Of a DNA stretch of 64,000 nt, positions 60,501 to 64,000 are shown one piece after another. The position numbers and the translations under genes were made by a program. Position 1 is the stretch's first letter. Each line of letters starts with the position of its first letter. The notes beneath the pieces are model-generated. The model worked only from the letters and a program-made list of their open reading frames with translations. It searched no databases and was not told the DNA's origin. Location of the stretch: assembly GCA_020746875.1 (NCBI GenBank), contig JAGTJL010000016.1, positions 1,178,001-1,242,000 on the forward strand. The letters are read 5' to 3'. Origin of the DNA: Rhexocercosporidium sp. MPI-PUGE-AT-0058. Taxonomy: Eukaryota > Ascomycota > Leotiomycetes > Helotiales.

Positions 60501-61978
60501 AGGGATTCTGGCCATTGTCTCGCTGGAGGAAAATTGCCGTGATGATCAAGCAATTACTTCATTTTGAGGACAGCCTCGAACAGCAAACTGCAGTCGATCA
60601 ATCTTGCGCCTGGCGCTTGTCGTGGGTGTGAGACGAGGCGCGAGACAATTCCTCCTTTCCTCCATTCTTGACCCTGGATCGGCTTCCTTCACAATGGTCC
60701 ATTTCTCAACATTCGTCTGGTGCACTGACTCGAACTGTCCTGTTGGCCGAACAAAGTAGTATCTCCTGCCGTCGGAGCTGCCTTAGAGGCGGTTTGGAAT
60801 CAAATCCATCTCGTCACGGCTGGCGGGCGTGCATGGGGACTGGCTTGGAGCACAGTGACTGGTCCGGATGTGCAGCGTTGAGGGCCTGGCAGGCTGCCCC
60901 ATTCTGGTTGACGAATCCCTGGTCAGCCCAAGCGCCGGGATGGCACGAGGCGTTGGAGCCTTTCCTGTCGACGGTCATTCGAATATGTGCTCTGTAGCTT
61001 GCCCTGGCCAGCTTAAGTTCGCTCAAGTTTTAGGAAACCTCGAGAACTTCTTTACAACATCAACAGGAATCTGCCCACAATATATCTCTTCTCGACATAC
61101 GAGTGAAAGAATCGTACGATTCTTGCATCCTCTGACCTCACTTCTGGCCTGCTCGCCCGAACTCAAAACATCAGACAAGATCTCAGGGGCCCGCATCGAT
61201 TCTGTCGGTTGTCCAAGCGTCCGAGGATATTCTGCTACAGCCCACGTCTCAGACTGGCACTCTCGACAGGCCAAGCTTTTTGACACCGCTCGAAAGGCCC
61301 TGCGAAACGACCGCTTGCATCCGAATTCCTCTCATCGGATTGATCTGATACAGGGCTGCCAGCTCTCGAAACCGTCTGCTACGTCTGATCTTCGACACAA
61401 CAACGGACATCGACCCCATCACGGCCCATACAAGCTCAGATGGCATGCCAGAGAGGGCCGTGACTACCAGGTAGCGAAGGAAGATTACCTTCACAGGGCC
61501 CCCTAAGGAACGCTGTCAGGGTTTCATGGGAACAGGATTATCCGATATCATTGCTTCCTGCCCCGCATAAAACATCCGCTCGAGCCCAAACCGCCGCGGC
61601 ACTGGTCGATACCGTGAACGAGAAGCCAACTGGAACGAACCTTTATCATCTCTTCATCACCCAAAACCCCTGGATTCCTTTCTCTTTTTTCCTTGTGGCA
61701 AGGAGAAACAAGCTTTCGCCTTCAACCTTCCTTCATTCATAACCACCTCTCCTGCTGGCTCAGTTCTTTCATTCTTGGGTGTCTGTCGTCCATTCTTTCA
61801 GTCGTTGTGCAGGTGGAAATACAAGTTTTAATTCTAAGGATCGAATCTAGAGGCACCGTCACTCGTTCACCGGTCGCCAATACACTCGACGACTGCCTCC
61901 TACGACAGTTCCGTCGCTGGTCGACATTTAATATAACCTTGGGGAATCGGGAGGTGTTCAAGAAGCGACGATATCACG
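57549..61978. other. Long divergent gap, 4.4 kb
   Basis: Lies between myosin I (-) and noxA (+). Open frames up to about 212 codons occur but show no motif, and their amino-acid composition is not protein-like. It holds the myosin promoter on the left and the noxA promoter plus leader on the right. No tRNA or mobile-element core was recognised. Confidence 0.45.
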
Positions 61979-63846
61979 ATGGGGTTCACGGACGAGCTCA
62001 AGGCGCAGACGAGGGGGTCCAAATTATTGTTCAACTTCCTGTTCCATGGATTCCACATCTTCCTTTTCGTTCTCGGATGGTAAGCATTGTTGAAGGTGTT
62101 TGGGGGGGAGGACAGGGCTTACTATCTATAGGAAGAAGCAAGCAGATGACCCTAGGCTCGCGGGTTTGAATACTCTTACTTTCTCGGTTTGGATTTCTCG
62201 AGGTGCAGGTCTTGTTCTGTCGGTGGATGGTGCGATGATTCTTTTGCCTATGTGCAGGAACATCTTAAGATATGTCCGGCCAAAGGTCAAGTTTCTCCCA
62301 CTCGACGAGTCGCAATGGTTCCATCGTCAAGTTGCGTACTCTATGCTTTTCTACACTATCTTGCACACGACAGCCCATTATGTCAAGTAAGTTGCATCAC
62401 CTCCTACGTTGGATAATTTCATTAACACTCGTAAGCTTCTTCAACGTTGAGAAGGACCAAATTCGTCCAGTCAGCGCTCTCCAGATCCACTATGCTCAAG
62501 CTGGAGGCATTACCGGCCACATGATGCTCCTCTGCATGCTTCTCATGTACACCACCGCACACGCAAAAATCCGTCAACAATCTTTCGAAACCTTTTGGTA
62601 CACTCACCACCTGTTCATCCCATTTTTGTTAGGACTTTACACTCACGCTACCGGATGCTTCGTTCGTGATACCACGGAACCGTTTTCTCCTTTTGCTGGT
62701 GCAGATTTCTGGGGTCACTGTATCGGTTACGAAGGTTGGCGTTGGGAGCTCTGGGGAGGTGGACTTTACCTCGCCGAGCGTCTGTATCGTGAGATCAGAT
62801 CTCGAAGAGACACTTCCATTGTCCGTGTCGTCCGTCATCCATACGGTAAGACTGCTTTAATTAAATCACTTGAGAATGTTCTAACAGCAAGATAGATGCC
62901 ATGGAGATACAGTTCAGAAAGCCTTCAATGAAGTACAAGGCGGGACAATGGCTCTTCCTCAACGTCCCATCTGTTTCCCAGCATCAATGGCATCCATTTA
63001 CCATCACATCCTGCCCATTCGATCCATTTATCTCTGTCCACGTCCGTCAAGTCGGAGACTTCACCCGTGCTCTCGGTGATGCACTCGGAGCTGGTCCCGC
63101 CCAAGCAAAACTTTACGACAGCGTCGACCAGAACGGCTTGTACGAAGTCGCACTCCAGAACGGTCAAACCATGCCTGAACTCCGCATCGACGGCCCATAC
63201 GGAGCACCCGCCGAAGACGTCTTCGACAATGAAATCGCCGTCCTCATCGGAACAGGTATCGGAGTCACACCTTGGGCCGCCATCCTCAAGAACATCTGGC
63301 ACATGCGCAACAGTCCTAACCCACCAACCCGTCTCCGTCGTGTCGAATTCATCTGGGTCTGCAAAGACACCACGTCTTTCGAATGGTTTCAAGTCCTCCT
63401 CTCATCCCTGGAGGCCCAGAGCCAAGAAGCAGCCAGCCGCATCGGCGGCCAGGACAACGAGTTCCTGCGCATCCACACTTACCTCACTCAGAAACTCGAC
63501 ATTGACACTGCGCAGAACATCGTGCTAAACAGTGTTGGTGCCGCGCTGGACCCTCTCACCGAGCTGAAGTCTCGTACGAACTTCGGCCGTCCCGATTTCG
63601 GGAGACTGTTCGAAGGTATGAGGGATGGTATCTTGGACAGGACGTATCTCAGTGGATTAGAAGGCGACATGAAGACGAACGTTGGTGTCTACTTCTGTGG
63701 TATGTCTTCCCGCTACCTCACAAACCACATGACACATCGCTAACATCACAACAGGGCCCAATGTAGCAGCACGAGAGATCAAGAAGGCATGCAAGAAAGC
63801 CACGAGTCGCGAAGTGAACTTCTCATTCTGGAAGGAGCATTTCTAG
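61979..63846 (+). CDS. noxA: NADPH oxidase A catalytic subunit
   Basis: Transmembrane gp91phox-like enzyme that passes electrons from NADPH via FAD and two hemes to O2, giving superoxide; in fungi NoxA drives sexual development, hyphal fusion and differentiation and works with NoxR and Rac. Protein of 553 aa; exons 61979-62079, 62132-62386, 62436-62845, 62896-63699 and 63755-63846, GT-AG introns. Seen: N-terminal membrane segment (FNFLFHGFHIFLFVLGW), heme-binding helices with FHRQVAYSMLFYTILHTTAHYV and TFWYTHHLFIPFLLGLYTH, FAD motif HPFTIT (288-293), NADPH motif GTGIGVTP (374-381), and the C-terminal VYFCG-PNVAAREIKKAC with ending SFWKEHF. Length fits NoxA (about 550 aa) rather than the longer NoxB or NoxC. 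Location in ER/vacuole-like membranes and plasma membrane is from family knowledge. Confidence 0.96.
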
Positions 63847-64000
63847 ATGTCACCCTATCCTCTTTTGTCCTTTTCTATTCATCTTGTCCTAAATAAATGA
63901 TTGATCTTTGACCGATATCGATACCGGGAAAATCAATCCCTTGCTGTTGCTGTGCTGCTGAAGACGGTGTGGTGGGGTGTGTAGCGTTCTTTCATCGGGA

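Noticed and set aside
60868..61506. 212-codon frame upstream of noxA
   Set aside because: No recognisable domain; lies in the noxA promoter region and composition is not protein-like.
1..64000. tRNA, rRNA, CRISPR or intact transposon
   Set aside because: No B-box-plus-cloverleaf, rRNA core, repeat-spacer array or transposase/reverse-transcriptase motif was recognised by eye; a covariance-model scan would be needed to exclude small RNAs.

Overview
This is nuclear DNA of a filamentous ascomycete (Pezizomycotina). The evidence is short introns (mostly 45-110 nt) with CTAAC/CTGAC-type branch sites, a fungal NoxA NADPH oxidase, a class I myosin with a fungal tail, Sin3 with three PAH domains, a Pfa4-type DHHC enzyme and a serine-rich GPI-anchored wall protein. 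I cannot name the species. A leotiomycete-like genome is only a guess.

Layout. 0-5.3 kb: decayed accessory DNA with a coiled-coil/ankyrin-repeat pseudogene on the + strand. 7.3-9.1 kb: hexose transporter (-), then about 5.5 kb with no gene I can support. 14.5-16.6 kb: soluble fumarate reductase fused to cytochrome b5 (-). 17.8-18.9 kb: NAD(P)-binding epimerase-like gene with an apparent frameshift (-). 19.3-20.1 kb: secreted fasciclin protein (+). 21.2-26.8 kb: Sin3 corepressor (+). 27.8-30.1 kb: Ted1/Cdc1-type phosphoesterase (-). 30.8-33.8 kb: GH3 beta-glucosidase with a PA14 insert (-). 35.9-37.1 kb: DUF202 membrane protein (+). 38.3-40.1 kb: Zrc1/Cot1-like zinc transporter (+). 40.6-43.0 kb: OLA1/YchF ATPase (-). 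45.4-47.4 kb: GPI-anchored Ser/Thr-rich wall protein (+). 47.7-48.5 kb: glycine-rich protein (-). 49.0-50.3 kb: DHHC palmitoyltransferase (-). 51.0-52.9 kb: 14-TM MFS exporter (+). 53.6-57.5 kb: class I myosin (-). 62.0-63.8 kb: NADPH oxidase A (+).

The genes do not form a metabolic cluster. It is a housekeeping/cell-surface block: chromatin repression (Sin3), translation-associated ATPase (OLA1), actin endocytosis (myosin I), ER lipid/GPI remodelling (Ted1), S-acylation (Pfa4), ion and sugar transport, ROS signalling (NoxA), and wall or glucan proteins.

Most notable: reconstructing the exons gives 51 introns, of which six need a GC donor (GC-AG) to keep frame and family homology, far above the roughly 1% usual in eukaryotes. 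Also notable: an ATG with a promoter-like leader inside Sin3 intron 5 that is open in frame into the HDAC-interaction domain, a 17-nt microexon, a myosin start codon isolated in its own coding exon, and a frameshift in the epimerase-like gene. All coordinates and splice sites were derived by eye and not checked against transcripts.
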